Positions 24,559 through 36,300 of a stretch of 64,000 bases of DNA are shown here, one piece after another. The number at the start of each line of letters is the position of its first letter. Position 1 is the stretch's first letter. Origin of the DNA: Misgurnus anguillicaudatus (lineage: Eukaryota; Chordata; Actinopteri; Cypriniformes; Cobitidae); assembly GCF_027580225.2 (NCBI RefSeq), contig NC_073341.2, positions 16,490,501 through 16,554,500 on the forward strand. The letters run 5' to 3'. The notes under the pieces were generated by a model. That model ran no database searches, was not told the DNA's origin, and saw nothing but the letters and a program-made list of their open reading frames with translations. The translations under genes were made by a program, and so were the position numbers.

Positions 24559-24795
24559 GGTTTATTACAATAAACAATTGACATAATTAAAAACCCATTC
24601 ACTCAACAACAAATAATATAATAGTCCTACAGTAATATAATTGGTAATAAAATATTTTATGTATGTTTTTCAGATGTAAATATTGCTCTGCCCAGTGTTG
24701 GTCCAGCTGTGTTCTGTGGAGTGGGTTTGGCGCTGGGGCTGCTGGGGGTCGCTGTTGGTACTTTCTTCCTCATTAAAGGAAACAACTGCAACTGA
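23338..24795 (+). CDS. MHC class II alpha chain (four exons)
   Basis: Membrane-bound alpha chain that pairs with a beta chain to present peptides to CD4 T cells. Exons: 23338-23395 (signal peptide, starting MELSMFILMLAVHF), 23743-23985 (alpha-1, with fish-type cysteines in LIGCSD and EVCKQN and the FDGEEL motif), 24155-24442 (alpha-2 Ig domain, CHVTGLFPPP and YSCTVTH cysteines), 24674-24795 (connecting peptide, TM segment with GPAVFCGVGLALGLLGV, short tail KGNNCN). All junctions are phase 1, and the total is 711 nt, 236 residues, normal for the family. The exon 3 donor is odd. The keep-in-frame donor GTGTGA (24443) is weaker than GTAAGT (24439) and GTGAGT (24445), either of which would stop translation at once in exon 4. 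Poly(A) signals AATAAA lie at 25080, 25232 and 25291. Identity is confident; full function is less certain because of the donor. Confidence 0.9.
24455..24554. repeat. (CATA)n/(TA)n microsatellite in intron 3
   Basis: Five to six CATA units, then roughly 80 bp of uninterrupted TA. It begins a few bases after the exon 3 donor cluster and is likely length-polymorphic. It creates spurious Tyr-Ile ORFs on both strands. Confidence 0.97.
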
Positions 24796-24929
24796 AAAAC
24801 TTGGAGGCAAATTTTAAAAAAATACCTTGCAATTATTTCTGGTGTGACTGCAGATGAAGTCATTTTCTCATGGTACCAAAGGAATGTACAAGAGTGCATC
24901 ATTCTGTTCATAATTTGTAATTTTAAATG

Positions 24930-25700
24930 TTAAATATGAATAGATGCATATAGTAAACCCATTACTAAAAATAGCCTGCTTAATACTGAATTATTCAAGA
25001 ATTCTGCAATTATCTAACACCTTTGGTTCCTACTTTTGATTCTTATATTGAAATATCATGACATGATTTTTGATCTTTTAATAAAATATTACATTTACAA
25101 TTTATTATAAATATTCACTGGAGATAACAAGTTAAAGATACATTTGAACCATTTAGACTTGTTTTAATTAATCCAAAACATTTTTGGCTTTTTATTCACA
25201 TGATCTTGTATATTTTGTGTTATGCATACAAAATAAATATTCAGTTATCTTATTGTTTGTCTTCTGCCAAGAATTGCTTGTCAGTAGTAAAATAAAGCTG
25301 CTCATAAAACATGTGAAAGATTTGCATACTGTGCAGTTAACAGAAGATTGCACAGCTATTGCAAAGCCCAGGAGCACCCTTTCTTACAGTTTTACTTAAA
25401 AGTGTACTGTATGGACTTCTGTTCTATAATGGTGTATAGCCTAAAACGGCATATCAATTTAATAACTGTCAGTCCCCTTTTTGAGCATAAACATCAACAT
25501 TCTTTATAAACAAAATGTTTGTAATTCAATAATGATTTACAGACCTAAGGCTGGTCTCTTTTGAAAGAAATATCATTTTTTTAAATATAAAATAAAATTA
25601 TTTAAAAAATCGTCTTGTGAGGCTTCAGCACCTGAACCACAAAAGGCCACTAGAAATGCTTCAGTGGTATTACTTAATGGTATGTATTTTATGAGGCATA
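24930..25700. other. 3' flank of the alpha gene
   Basis: A+T-rich sequence holding the candidate polyadenylation signals of the alpha gene. Overlapping ORFs at 25184-25399 and 25192-25377 on opposite strands show no domain features. Nothing else can be supported. Confidence 0.5.
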
Positions 25701-28130
25701 TGTGACTCTGGACCACAAAACCAGTAACATTTATATTTATAAATCAATGCTGGATAAGGGGTTGTGTACACCAAAACTTTTACGCCCGCTGCCGGCGCAT
25801 GTTTTCAATTGTTTCAATGGAAGCTCAGCGTTATTCAAATAAGCCAGCAGCTAGCGGGTTTTTTTTCCGCGCTGACCCAGATAGCAATTTTGTTCCGGCC
25901 CAGCTCCGGCCCACACAACCAGTTTTTCCTCGGCCCACATACAATGAAGAATGGTGGCCCTACAGTGGCCCAGTTCTGAATTACAGACAAGGCCCACACA
26001 TGTGCCATAACTGGCCCATGTCTCTGCCAGATAAAAGCCCATAATCAGCCCAAACCTGGGCCAGAACAGGTTCTAACATCGGTACCAGTTCTCAGCCATA
26101 GGTCAACCATATTAAAACCAGCATTTAACCAGAACTTTCATAACTGAGCCATAACTCAGCCTAATCTTGCCCAAATTATATTAATAAATACATCACACAA
26201 AAAATTACTTTCAAATTGTTTCCCTTTTTATTAAGCAATAACACACAAGTCAATAACACTACAACATTGTATGTGTTAAAACTCTTCTAGTATAAACTGC
26301 CAGCAATAAACAAAAATACTAGTTCATTTAAATACATTATTGGAATGAATCTAACACCAACAACTTAAATTACAAAGCAATTTCATCCTTAGTAAACAAA
26401 CAAAAGTTTAGAACAAACTGATAATAAAAAAAAACCTTTGTGACAGTTACATTGATGTGTGAAATGTAGTTTGCCCAAATTACCAGCTATACACAAATAC
26501 AGAAGTTTTCACGGAAATTAATATATTAGCATGAATTGAAATTGAAATGAATTACCATGGGTAAATACAAGTTTAAACCAAACTGAACTTAAAAGTTAGT
26601 TAATTAGAAACTTCATGTGTATTTGAAACCAACTCTACAGCCAGCCAGCAAAGATACAAGTTTCAGTTAAAGTATTAGCATGAATCTAACTTAGGTAATT
26701 TCAAATAAAATGAAAAATTAAAACAATACAATTAATAAAAATGAAAAAAAATCAAACACTAATAATAATCTAGGTGTATGAGAAAGTGTTCCTATTCAGG
26801 ATTGTCCTCAACAAGAAGTACTGCTTTCCAGCCTCTCTTTTCTTCTCAGCTCCTCTTTCCATAGATGTAAACATTACAGCAGCCCACTGTTATATAAAAG
26901 AAAACCGATGCAAATCAATAATTGTTATGAAGCAAAAGACATATAATAAAGTAATTAAAAGCATAAAAATATACTTCAAAACAGACAGTTAGATAGAGAA
27001 TTAGAAGATGAACCTTTTAGGATGAACTGCTTCTGTTTTCTTCCTCAAGTTGCTTTGGATGAAAATGTCTGCGTTGAATGTCTAAATAAAATGAAACATA
27101 GCTTAAACCTTAAAGAGGTACTTTTCATTTAGATACAAAGCAAATGACCAAATGAGATATGTTCTAAGCATGTACTTAAAATATATTATATTAGGAATAT
27201 CCCCATTATTATTTACCATGAAAATTAAGTCAAATCAATATAAATGAAAGAGGAGTGAGTAAACAACAATTTATGAGAAGAACCATATACTGCACGACTT
27301 CTAAGGTCTTCACAATTGCTATCATACTTTACCTATGAGAAATTCAACTTTGCAATATAATTCTAAAGATTTGTCAAGTATTGATTTTAGAAGCAAACAA
27401 ATTAACATTAAATTAAATGGTGGCCATGATGTACTGTCACTAACCTGAATGTCACCTCCTCCTGTCCTGTCAGCATCATTGTCTCACCTCTTTACCTGAA
27501 GCAAACACAGCAGATGATTAACAGACAATAATTTCACAGTATTCCATATATTCAAAATATTTGTATTTTTACCATTTTCCTTTGTATTCAACAATGCATT
27601 TCGGGTAACTAAAGTAATGTTAGGCTATTGTCAGTTCTTACTCACCTAATGAATGAAACCACTGTCCAGCCCTCTGTATTTATCAGCTTTCACTGAAATC
27701 ACAATGTGACTATTTAGCCATATAGAACAATCTTTTGAAATATAAACACAAAGATGCAAACATGAGCCTCAATATTAAATTTACCTTAATGTGTCTATTA
27801 GAATATACACCCCATCATCCTTCTTTTGTCCCACTCCAGAGTCTTCATGTCTTGATGAACACAGACCTGATACACTTTCACAAAAAAATAAAATTAAAAA
27901 TTACAGAAATACATTTTCAGATAAATATTATTTTTTAAATAAATGTTCTAACAGCAGGAAGACCAGATAACCAGGTTCGATTACTTCATTATAATATGAT
28001 CACAGTAATTCTTAACCTGATTGAAAACAGCTAATTTAATATCAATTTTTCACACGGACAATATAACGCATTACATTACACATGAATCTAGTAAACGTTT
28101 GCATCCCTTCATACGTTTGTTAGACATTTA

Positions 28131-28372
28131 GGGGCGGTTTCTCAGACCAGGATTAGCTTAATCCAGGACTAGGCTTTAGTTTAATTAGGAAATATAACTA
28201 GTTTTAACAAACATGCCTTACTAAAAACATTACCTGTGTGCATTTTGAGGTAAAACAAAGGGCACTGATATATTTTAAGATATGTCATTGCAAGAAGTTG
28301 TGTTCAGTTTGGAGAGCTCTTAAAAGCGTTTAAGTCTAGGACTAGTCTAATCCCTGTCCAGGAAACCGCCCC
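28131..28372. mobile_element. 242-bp MITE-like element, copy 1
   Basis: GGGGCGGTTTC at 28131-28141 is the exact reverse complement of GAAACCGCCCC at 28362-28372. The interior matches the copy at 55747-55975 (AGGAAATATAAC, GTGTGCATTTTGAGG, AGTCTAGGACTAGTCTAATC). It lies within the 3.7-kb element. Confidence 0.8.
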
Positions 28373-29295
28373 ATAAACAAAAACATTTTTATGATTGAAA
28401 AAGTTTAAATATTTAAGTTCAGGTACTTACTAGTTATCTTTCATCCTTCTGCCTTTGAAATCTGTGTCTGTTATGATTGATTGACGCGGCGTAAATGTTA
28501 CTCCTGTTCTGACGGTAACCCCGCCTATTGGTTCAATTGATTGGCCGCCGCTCGGCTTGCGTCAACAGGAAAGCTCGTCTGCTGTTATGTGATTGGCCAG
28601 TGGCACTCGCATTTTTTTATTTGATTGGACATCTCAATCATTTCTGACAAGGTGTTCAAAGAAATGCTGCGTTGCGGGAACTGACAAACGGATGACGTTA
28701 AAATACAGCGAGAGCGATTTGAAATCAGAAACCTGCCCATGATCATTCGAGTCGCTCTCGCAGTACTTTGATGTAATCCGCGTGTAGGTTCTTGTTGCAC
28801 TGCATAAATAAACTGTGCATCCTAAAAGTAACGCGAAGGTTAACTGGCACAAAGATTTGATCTTTTTTAATACAGGCAAAAGCACAGTGAAACATATTGT
28901 GTATTTCTACAGTATCTAACATCTGATTGTACACAATGATAGTTTTACTTAGTCATTGAAGTCAGAATTCTTCAGCAGGAATAAACTCCCGCTACAATGA
29001 AAGTCGCGCAAAAGCAAGTTTAAATCGAATCGTTCCATTGTGCTTTTAAATTCAGAAAAAAATCTTCTGGAAGTTCAGGGTCATTTGAACAAAATAATCT
29101 TGACCCATGATCTGAAGGCATGTTTATGTGATTAAAATGTAGACAAACATTATTTTTTCCAATATTAACTTATTTTAATACAAAACTAACATTTTATTTA
29201 ATAAAGGTTAAATTTACATTAAGATTAAGATAGCCTGAAAATCCTTCAATTCGTATAATTATTTATTATAAAACACAGTATTTCAAATGTGGCTT

Positions 29296-29415
29296 ACAAT
29301 CACTAGACTGATCTGGTCCACAATCACTAGACTGATCTGGTCCACAATCACTAGACTGATCTGGGCCACAATCACTACACTTATCTGGGCCACAATCACT
29401 ACACTGATCTGGGCC
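29296..29415. repeat. 24-bp tandem repeat, five copies
   Basis: Five units of ACAATCACTAGACTGATCTG followed by G(T/G)CC, in the right subterminal zone of the 3.7-kb element. Because 24 is divisible by three, the array stays open in several frames; these ORFs (29266-29514, 29287-29550) are not genes. Confidence 0.93.
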
Positions 29416-29585
29416 ACATACCTCCCACCCACAACTGGCCCAAATGTTATCTGCTATCATGGATCCAGTGCCATCATTGCCACACCTGGCCCATACTTTG
29501 CTGACATGTTGCATGCCGTTGCCGGCAGCATGCCAGCAGTGCCATCATGAGGCCACATTCGGGCCGAGTCCATCTGCTATCTGGG

Positions 29586-30018
29586 GAAAACCGGTGCTCG
29601 ACGGTTGAATGATATTCTATGGGCAGGGAGCGTTTGCGCGCTGTTTATGCGCGCAGAGCGCCTTGCAGTTTTTGCCACCAGCCGCAGCACGCGCTTTTGA
29701 AGGAGCGCAGCGGAGAAGCGTCCAACATCATTCGCATCTTTTCATTGTCCAGAACCGGACTCCACTCGCTCACTCTCTCCTGCATGTTTGTGCACCTCTT
29801 ACCCTCAAACAAGGTCAGAACAAGCGTCCTCTTTTTAAAGTTTCTGCTATGACAGTTAACAGCAAAAGAGCGCTCACGCATCAATATTTGATTGACAAGA
29901 CAGCTGACTCGGTGGTTGCTTAGCAATATAAAAAGCCGCGTCGCACTGCTCTTTTTTTTAAAAAAGGCAGTGCGTCGCGCCTTACGTTTCCAAGCGTTTA
30001 AAGCGCATTTGGTAAGCC
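29586..30018. other. GC-rich stretch between two transposons, with a strong hairpin
   Basis: Sequence rich in GCGC, unlike its surroundings, probably part of another old element interrupted by the 3.7-kb insertion. A near-perfect palindrome at 29942-29974 (CGCACTGC...GGCAGTGCG around T/A runs) could form a ~15-bp stem. Overlapping ORFs on both strands (29609-29923, 29645-29926) show no domain. Confidence 0.5.
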
Positions 30019-30515
30019 CATTACGTCAGTGGTCTCAAACTCCCAGCCCGCGGGCCATTTGCGGCCCGCCCTCCCCCTCTCTGCGGCCCGCGGCACCTTT
30101 CAACAATATAACATAATCTGGCCCGCAGAAAGATTTTTATTCACTTTGTTTCATATTTATTCCATTTTTAATTTAAACGTTTAAGGGTTCGTTCACATGT
30201 CGCGTCTAAAAACGCGCGTTAAAACAAGTCAAGGCGTTTCTTACTTTCTAAAGTGCTCGGGAGCGGAAGTTGTGTTCCGTGGCGTGGGTCGCGTCACCCG
30301 TTGCTACGCAGCCATGAGCCGCGCGCGCTCCGTGATTGCGAGGATAACGGAATGCGTGATTGGACTTTAACTCCTCATCTGAACCTCGCGTCAATCATAT
30401 CATTTTCACCATCCGATCAGTTAATCTGTTCGGGACTTTGTAGTGTTTGTCCAGAGAAGGTTTGTTACTTCCGGGTGAATATCAGCTGTTACTCAGAGAA
30501 GAGCTGCGGTGGGAC

Positions 30516-32329
30516 TGTCACAGGTGACGTTTTGTGAGGGCGGAACCAAAAGTGTGGAAGACGGGTTCCGCCCGTCGATGGTTCCGCCCGGACGCTTCAC
30601 ATAGAACACCGGAATTTCCGGGGTTTCTCCGAAACCAAAATTAATCCTGATCACGCTCAGGTGGGGCGAATTAACACAGCGGTTGCTAATAGGCTGACAA
30701 GGAGAAGAGTCAGTGTATAAAAACACCTTTGCAGACATCAAATGGGGTGCTTGTGGTATACTTTGTATACGCTGTTTTGCTGCTTTGCAGACGGACCACG
30801 CTGGTCGGATCGCTCTCCTGGGGAAGAGAGGTAGAGACAGTCAGCTGACGAAGGAATATTGTGGAGTTTCATTTGAGAAAGAGTGGACACAGAGCCATCA
30901 AGAGTGCAGTAAATAGCAGTTGTTGACAACCAAGCGTGAGTAACAGCAGTGGTACTTATCTGTGCAATACTGGTACGAAGAGTTGTTTTTGTGTGTGCCT
31001 TGGTGTTTTTGAGGTCCCTGGCCCCACTGGAGAGGAAAGCGTGGGCGAGCCGCGGGTTGACAGGAAGCACGGACGAAGCACTTGGTAGGAAGCACCGTTC
31101 ACCAGTAAAACAGTGGCCCTGTGGGAAAAAGGAAGCGCAGGTGAGCCAGAGGAGTGATAACCAACACGCCGGGCCTGTGAATAACACACATCTCACTCTC
31201 ATTTGCGGTCCAGTTATCGCCCAACCATCCTCTCGAGGTCGTCGTAGCCAGGTGGCAAGGGCGATCTAAAAATCACGTGAAGTTGTATATGAGTGCTGTG
31301 GGTGAGTTTCACTGATTGATGGTGTTTACGCTTTACTTGCTGTGTGTATGCTGTGCTTATAGCAATTAAGTACCGGTACAAGTGAAGCTCTGTGTGAGTG
31401 AAGATCCCCAGTACTGTGAGTAACGTAACCTGTGAAGTAAACCCGTTCTGTGCTTACAGCAACTACATACCTGTACAAGTGAGGCTCTGTGCGAGCGAAG
31501 ATCCCCGGTGCTGTGAGTAACGTAACCTGTGAAGTAAACCTGTTCTGTGCTCATAGCAATTACCTACCTGTACAAGTGAAGCTCTGTGTGAGTGAAGATC
31601 CCCAGTGCTGTGAGTAACGTAACCTGTGGAGTAAACCTGTTCTGTGCTTATAGCAATCACCTACCTGTACAAGTGAAGCTCTGTGCGCATGAAGATCTCC
31701 AGTACTGTGAGTAACATAACCTGTGAAGTGAAACTGTTCGGTGCTTATAGCAACTGCCTACTTGTGCAAGCGAAGCTTGGTGTGAACGAAGACCTCCAGT
31801 GCTGTGAGTAATATAACCTGTGAAGTGAAACTGTTCTGTACTTGTAGAAATTACCTACCTGTGCCGGTGAAGCTCTGTGTGGGAACGAAGATCCTCCAGT
31901 GCTGTGGGTAACGTAACCTGTGAAGAGAACTTGACCTGTGGCTATAGCCATCACTTACCGTTCCAACGAAGGTCCCGTGTTGAACGAACAGCGACTAGTA
32001 ACGAAGTACCTTACCCTTGTCTGATTATTATTTGATTCTGCCTCCAGGAGAAGCGGAGCGCGCCACGGATTGTTGGGCCAGAACCCCCAAAGGAGCCCCT
32101 GTCCCCAGTCTTTCCCCCAAGTGGCCCTGGAGGCGAAGAAGAGACACATTAGTTTTAAATTGCCCTTTTCCCCTTCCCCCTTTCCTTTTTAAATATTTAA
32201 TAAAGTTTGTTTTAACTATAGTATACTCGTCTGTCTGGTCATTGGGGTGGTCTTGGGAAACTCCTCGAGGTGGAAGAGTTGAGAGGGGCGTGACCTTTAG
32301 TCTAGTTGGGTCCGCCCCGGGGTGTGACA
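30516..32329 (+). repeat. 5' LTR of Ty3/gypsy element (1814 bp)
   Basis: Begins TGTCACAGG and ends GTGTGACA, with exactly the same length as the 3' LTR. It contains a TATA box (TATAAAAA, 30716-30723), a block of ~97-bp tandem repeats (about 31354-31980) and AATAAA at 32199-32204. Over the first ~275 bp I count six differences from the 3' LTR, about 2%. ORFs in it on both strands (for example 30738-31202) are duplicated in the 3' LTR and look like chance. Confidence 0.95.
31354..31980 (+). repeat. ~97-bp tandem repeats inside 5' LTR
   Basis: Six to seven units, start points near 31354, 31452, 31549, 31646, 31743, 31840 and 31941. Each contains GAAGATC(C/T)(C/T)CCAGT, GTGAGTAA and usually CTGTTC(T/G)GT. 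The position between TATA box and poly(A) signal means they would lie in the transcribed leader. Confidence 0.92.
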
Positions 32330-32333
32330 GATT

Positions 32334-32351
32334 TGGCGTAGTCGGCAGGGT
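32334..32351 (+). other. Primer-binding site, tRNA-Ser
   Basis: TGGCGTAGTCGGCAGG starts 4 nt after the 5' LTR. It is complementary to the 3' end of eukaryotic tRNA-Ser(AGA/TGA), whose last bases are CCTGCCGACTACG plus CCA. This would prime minus-strand DNA synthesis. Confidence 0.85.
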
Positions 32352-32384
32352 TTCCACCTCGAGTTGAGCGACCAAGGCCCTCCA

Positions 32385-33353
32385 ATGGCCGACGACGAGT
32401 TGCCCGAAGCCCCGCCCCGTGTTGTGCCTAAAAGGCCGGAAACACCACCCCGTGCCATGCCCGTGTTCCTGGGGAACCCCTGGGTGCAGAAGTATAATGG
32501 GGTCGAGTCCGAGTTTCGTTTGACTGAGTGGAGGGCCCAGATCGAGTACTTGGCCGGCCTTCAGGGGCTGAGTGCCAGTCAACAACAGCAATTTGTATTA
32601 AACTCACTAGGAGGAGAAGCCCGGCGAGAAGTACAAGCCGCCCCCGAAGCCGTTCGAGCCACCGCCCAGACCATATTCCACTTCCTCACCGAGCAGTATG
32701 GTGATACCACCCCTGTGGCCGTCCTGAGGGCGCAGTTCTTTAATTGCAAGCAAGGCCCCCACCAGTCCATTCGAGCCTTCGCCCTGAAGCTGCGCGAGCA
32801 GTATACACGCCTACAGCGACGACGAGATCATGGGTTAGGAGACGAGGAGACCCTGTTAAGGGACCAGTTCCTGCTAGGGCTACGGGAGGGCCCCCTACGG
32901 CAAAACCTCCGAGTGCAGTTTAGACGAGATCCTGAGCTCACGTTCGATGACCTGAAAAAGGAGGCCATGGCCTTGGAAGGCGACCAAGCGGAAGTAAAGG
33001 AGGCCCCCGTATGTGCAGCAGTAAGTGGTCCGGCGGCAACCTCGGAGGTAACCGACTGGAAGCAAACATTGAAGATGGAGCTCCTAAAGGACGTGCGAGA
33101 TCAGATGGCCGAGCTATCGAAGGCCCTGGTAGGGGAGCTGCGCATAGGGCCGGGAAGGAGAGAAGGAGGGCCCGCCCCCCGAGAACGGACGTACTCCGAT
33201 CGAGGCCGAGATGGGATGAAGCGCCCCTGGCAGGCTAGTCGGCCTAAGTTCGAGTGGGACGAGCAGGGGAGGCCCATTTGCAATCGGTGTGGGACTGCAG
33301 GGCATGTGAGTAGGCAGTGCGGACCACGAAGAGCCTCCGAGGGGGGTTTTTAA
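32385..33353 (+). CDS. gag: Gag polyprotein of Ty3/gypsy element
   Basis: Structural protein forming the retrotransposon particle, 322 residues from the first ATG (32385). The frame is open upstream to 32364 but only through a TTG. It has an acidic Pro-rich N terminus, a retrotransposon-gag core (FLTEQYGDTTPVAVL, LREQYTRLQ, FLLGLREGPLRQNLR), a basic linker rich in Arg and Gly, and a single CX2CX4HX4C zinc knuckle (CNRCGTAGHVSRQC) before the end. The stop TAA at 33351 follows GGGTTTT (33344-33350), a candidate -1 slippery heptamer, and pol lies in the -1 frame. The frame is intact. It is on the plus strand like both MHC genes. Confidence 0.93.
   Translation: MADDELPEAPPRVVPKRPETPPRAMPVFLGNPWVQKYNGVESEFRLTEWRAQIEYLAGLQGLSASQQQQFVLNSLGGEARREVQAAPEAVRATAQTIFHFLTEQYGDTTPVAVLRAQFFNCKQGPHQSIRAFALKLREQYTRLQRRRDHGLGDEETLLRDQFLLGLREGPLRQNLRVQFRRDPELTFDDLKKEAMALEGDQAEVKEAPVCAAVSGPAATSEVTDWKQTLKMELLKDVRDQMAELSKALVGELRIGPGRREGGPAPRERTYSDRGRDGMKRPWQASRPKFEWDEQGRPICNRCGTAGHVSRQCGPRRASEGGF
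33344..33350 (+). promoter_or_regulatory. Candidate -1 ribosomal frameshift site GGGTTTT
   Basis: The heptamer has the X XXY YYZ form in the gag frame, directly before the gag stop, and pol is open in the -1 frame on both sides of it. Downstream GACCGGCCACAG could pair imperfectly with TGTGGTCGGC, about 30 bp on, as a stimulatory stem. Confidence 0.65.
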
Positions 33354-36300
33354 GGCGACCGGCCACAGTGGGTCATGTGGTCGGCGCCCCCCAAAGTGAC
33401 CCCCATAGAAGAATGGAATCCAGAGACGGGATGATCGGGCTTAGCCCAACAGTGGAGGCCCAGGTATGTGGCACCACGGTGCGCTGTCTCGTCGACACTG
33501 GTTCCCAAGTAACCTTATTCTCAGAAAGCCTGTCCCATGAATTATTTGGAGCCTACCCCGCACACAAGGCCGAAGCGCCCTGGCTGACCTTGAAGGGGGC
33601 GAACGGCTTGGAGATCCCCTACATCGGCTATCGACTTACGGACTTTGAATTGTATGGAGTACGAGTCCCGCAGAAGGGGGTCATCATCGTACAGGACCAC
33701 TGCCTCGGCCGTCATCGAGCCCTCCTAGGTATGAATGTTCTCTCGAAGTGTTGGGAGGAGCTATTTCGGGCTAGGCCCGTTCAGACAATACCAAGGGCCG
33801 AACGGCCAGGCTGGGAACGAATAGTGGCCGACTGCAGGCGAGTGCAGCTGGCTAAGAGCTGGGACGACCGAGAAGAAGTTGGTCGAGTAGCATGTCGATT
33901 TGCATTGTCGGTGCCAGCAGGAAGTGAAGCCATAGTGTGGGCCAGGGTGCCACAACAGCGTCAAGGCCCCGAGAGCTGGGTGTTGGTTGAACCTCACGAA
34001 GACTGCACACAGGTGAGAGTGGCCCGAGGACTGACGGTGGTGCGACGAGGCCGAGTGCCGGTAAAGGTCTGCAATGAAAACCCCTACCCAGTACACTTAC
34101 ACAAGCACCAGCGGTTGGTGACGGTGACGTCGGTCGAGGGCCATCAGGTGCGGGATAAGGAAGATGTGAGTTTCCGGCGGGTGCACCCCGCAGTAGTTGA
34201 GGTAGCACTAACGCAAGCAGGAGGAGTGTCTAGGACGAGGGAGAACATGGTACCGGCCCATTTGACAGGGGACTCCTTACGAGGAGAGGACCTGGAGCAG
34301 GAACAAGTGGAAGAGCTACAGAAGCTACTGAAGAGATGGCAACACGTGTTTTCCACCCATGATGAAGACTATGGTTGCACGACGGTAATACGACACAGTA
34401 TCCCTACGGGAGAAGCTGCACCGAGTCGGGAGCGGTATCGACCAATACCCCCCACCTTATATACCGAAGTGAGGACCCTTTTGCAAGGTATGCTGGAGCA
34501 GGGGATTGTGAGAGAGAGTAGTAGCCCATGGGCGGCACCGATAGTGCTTGTCCAGAAGAAGACAGGGGCCTGGAGGTTCTGTGTGGACTATAGGAAGTTG
34601 AACAGCCTGACCAAGAAAGATGCGTTTCCCTTACCTCGCATTGAGGACTCGCTGACGAGTCTGACCAAGTCTGCATGGTATTCCACCTTAGATTTGGCCA
34701 GCGGGTACTGGCAGGTACCGGTGGAGGAACGAGATCGAGAAAAGACCGCCTTTACCACGCCCTTTGGTCTTTTCGAGTGGGACCGGATGCCCTTCGGTCT
34801 TTGCAACGCTCCCGCCACCTTCCAGAGACTGATGCAACGATGTTTGGGAGGTCAGTTAATGGAATCCGTGCTGGTATACCTTGATGATGTGATTGTGTAC
34901 TCCCCAGACTTCGAGACTCACCTGCAGCACCTGGAAAAAGTGTTCCGAGAGATGGAGAGGTATGGGTTGATGTTGCAACTGGAGAAGTGCCACCTGCTGC
35001 GCCGTAAGGTGCAGTTCTTGGGACACGTGGTGAGTGCAGCTGGTGTGGCCGTTGATCCCGGGAAGGTATCGGCAGTTCGGGACTGGGAGGCCCCCAGGAC
35101 TGTAAGGCAAGTGAGATAATTTCTAGGCTTTGTTGGTTACTACCGACGATTTATAAAAGGGTTCTCTAAGATCGCCAGACCCTTGAACCAGCTGCTGGTC
35201 GGGACAGGGCGACCACGGGGACGGGGATCCCCCACGGTGGAATGGACCCCAGAGTGTGAGACGGCCTTTAGGGTCCTGAAGCAAGAACTTTTACAAGGCT
35301 CGATTTTAGCGTATGCTGACTTCTCCCAACCCTTCCTACTCTATACAGATGCCAGCAACCTGGGCCTGGGAGCGGTGCTTGCACAGAAACAAGATGGAGT
35401 GGAACGGGTGATCGCCTATGCCAGCCGGAGCCTCCATCCCGCTGAAAGGAACGATGCAAACTACAGTTCTTTCAAGCTCGAACTGCTGGCGTTAAAGTGG
35501 GCCCTGAGCGAAAAATTTAAGGATTATCTCTGGGGAGCTAAGGTAACCGTGATCACTGACAATAACCCTCTGGTTCATTTGCAGACGGCCCGGTTGGGAG
35601 CAGTGGAGCAGCGATGGGTGGCCCAGCTCGCCAATTACGACTACCAGCTGCAGTACCGTCCGGGGCGGGAGCACACCAACGCAGATGCCCTTTCCCGGTT
35701 GCCAGCAAGGGAAGACTCGAAGAGCCCGGCCCCACTCGAAGAAGGACAGGAAGAGGAAGGACTAATGATTGGAGTAGTGGAGGCGCCTGGGAGCCGACAG
35801 GAGGCAGCGCCCGCGAGCTGGGGATGGGACCCCCAGCGTTGGAGGGTTAGGCAGCAGGAGGATCAGGAGCTGCGGAATCTGGGCGAGTGGCTTCAGCAGG
35901 CTCGGCGACCGACCCCCGCCGAGAGACAAGCCCAGACAGAGGTGGGTCGTAAAATACTGGGGCAGTGGGAGAGATTGACATTGAGAGAAGGTGTGTTGTG
36001 CAGGACTATCCGGGATCCGGGGACTGATGAAGAGGTCAGTCAAATCGTGGTGCCGACCAGCCTAGTCCGGACACTCCTGGAGGCCTACCATGACCAGATG
36101 GGGCATCAAGGGCAGGAGCGTACCACGTCATTACTACGCCGACACTTTTATTGGCCAGGGATGGAGGATTCGGTGAGTACGTTCATTAAAGCATGTCCCC
36201 GATGTACTCTGTTTAAGTCTCGACAGGAACCACGAGCACCGATGGTACCCATCCACGCAAAGGCCCCTCTCCATATCGTAGCAATGGATTACCTGACCCT

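Larger units (their letters stand above)
25876..29585. mobile_element. 3.7-kb DNA element with 11-bp perfect TIRs
   Basis: CCCAGATAGCA at 25876-25886 is the exact reverse complement of TGCTATCTGGG at 29575-29585. Both ends carry subterminal arrays of GGCCCA/TGGGCC motifs, typical of a transposase-binding region. The target duplication is not clear. The interior is A+T-rich with no intact transposase. Short exon-like stretches on the minus strand near 27090-27020 and 26880-26770 are too small to name. The superfamily was not assigned. Confidence 0.7.

Noticed and set aside
24133..24602. ORFs ending in long Tyr-Ile runs
   Set aside because: Read-through of exon 3 (or its complement) into the (TA)n tract of intron 3.
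27979..27990. GGTTCGATTAC resembling a tRNA/SINE B box
   Set aside because: No matching A box at proper distance and no cloverleaf could be drawn.
30738..31202. 154-aa minus-strand ORF, repeated at 37754-38218
   Set aside because: Lies wholly within both LTRs; no domain, and the two copies are LTR duplicates.
32028..32591. 187-aa minus-strand ORF opposite gag
   Set aside because: Shadow of the LTR end and gag start in a GC-rich region; no family features.
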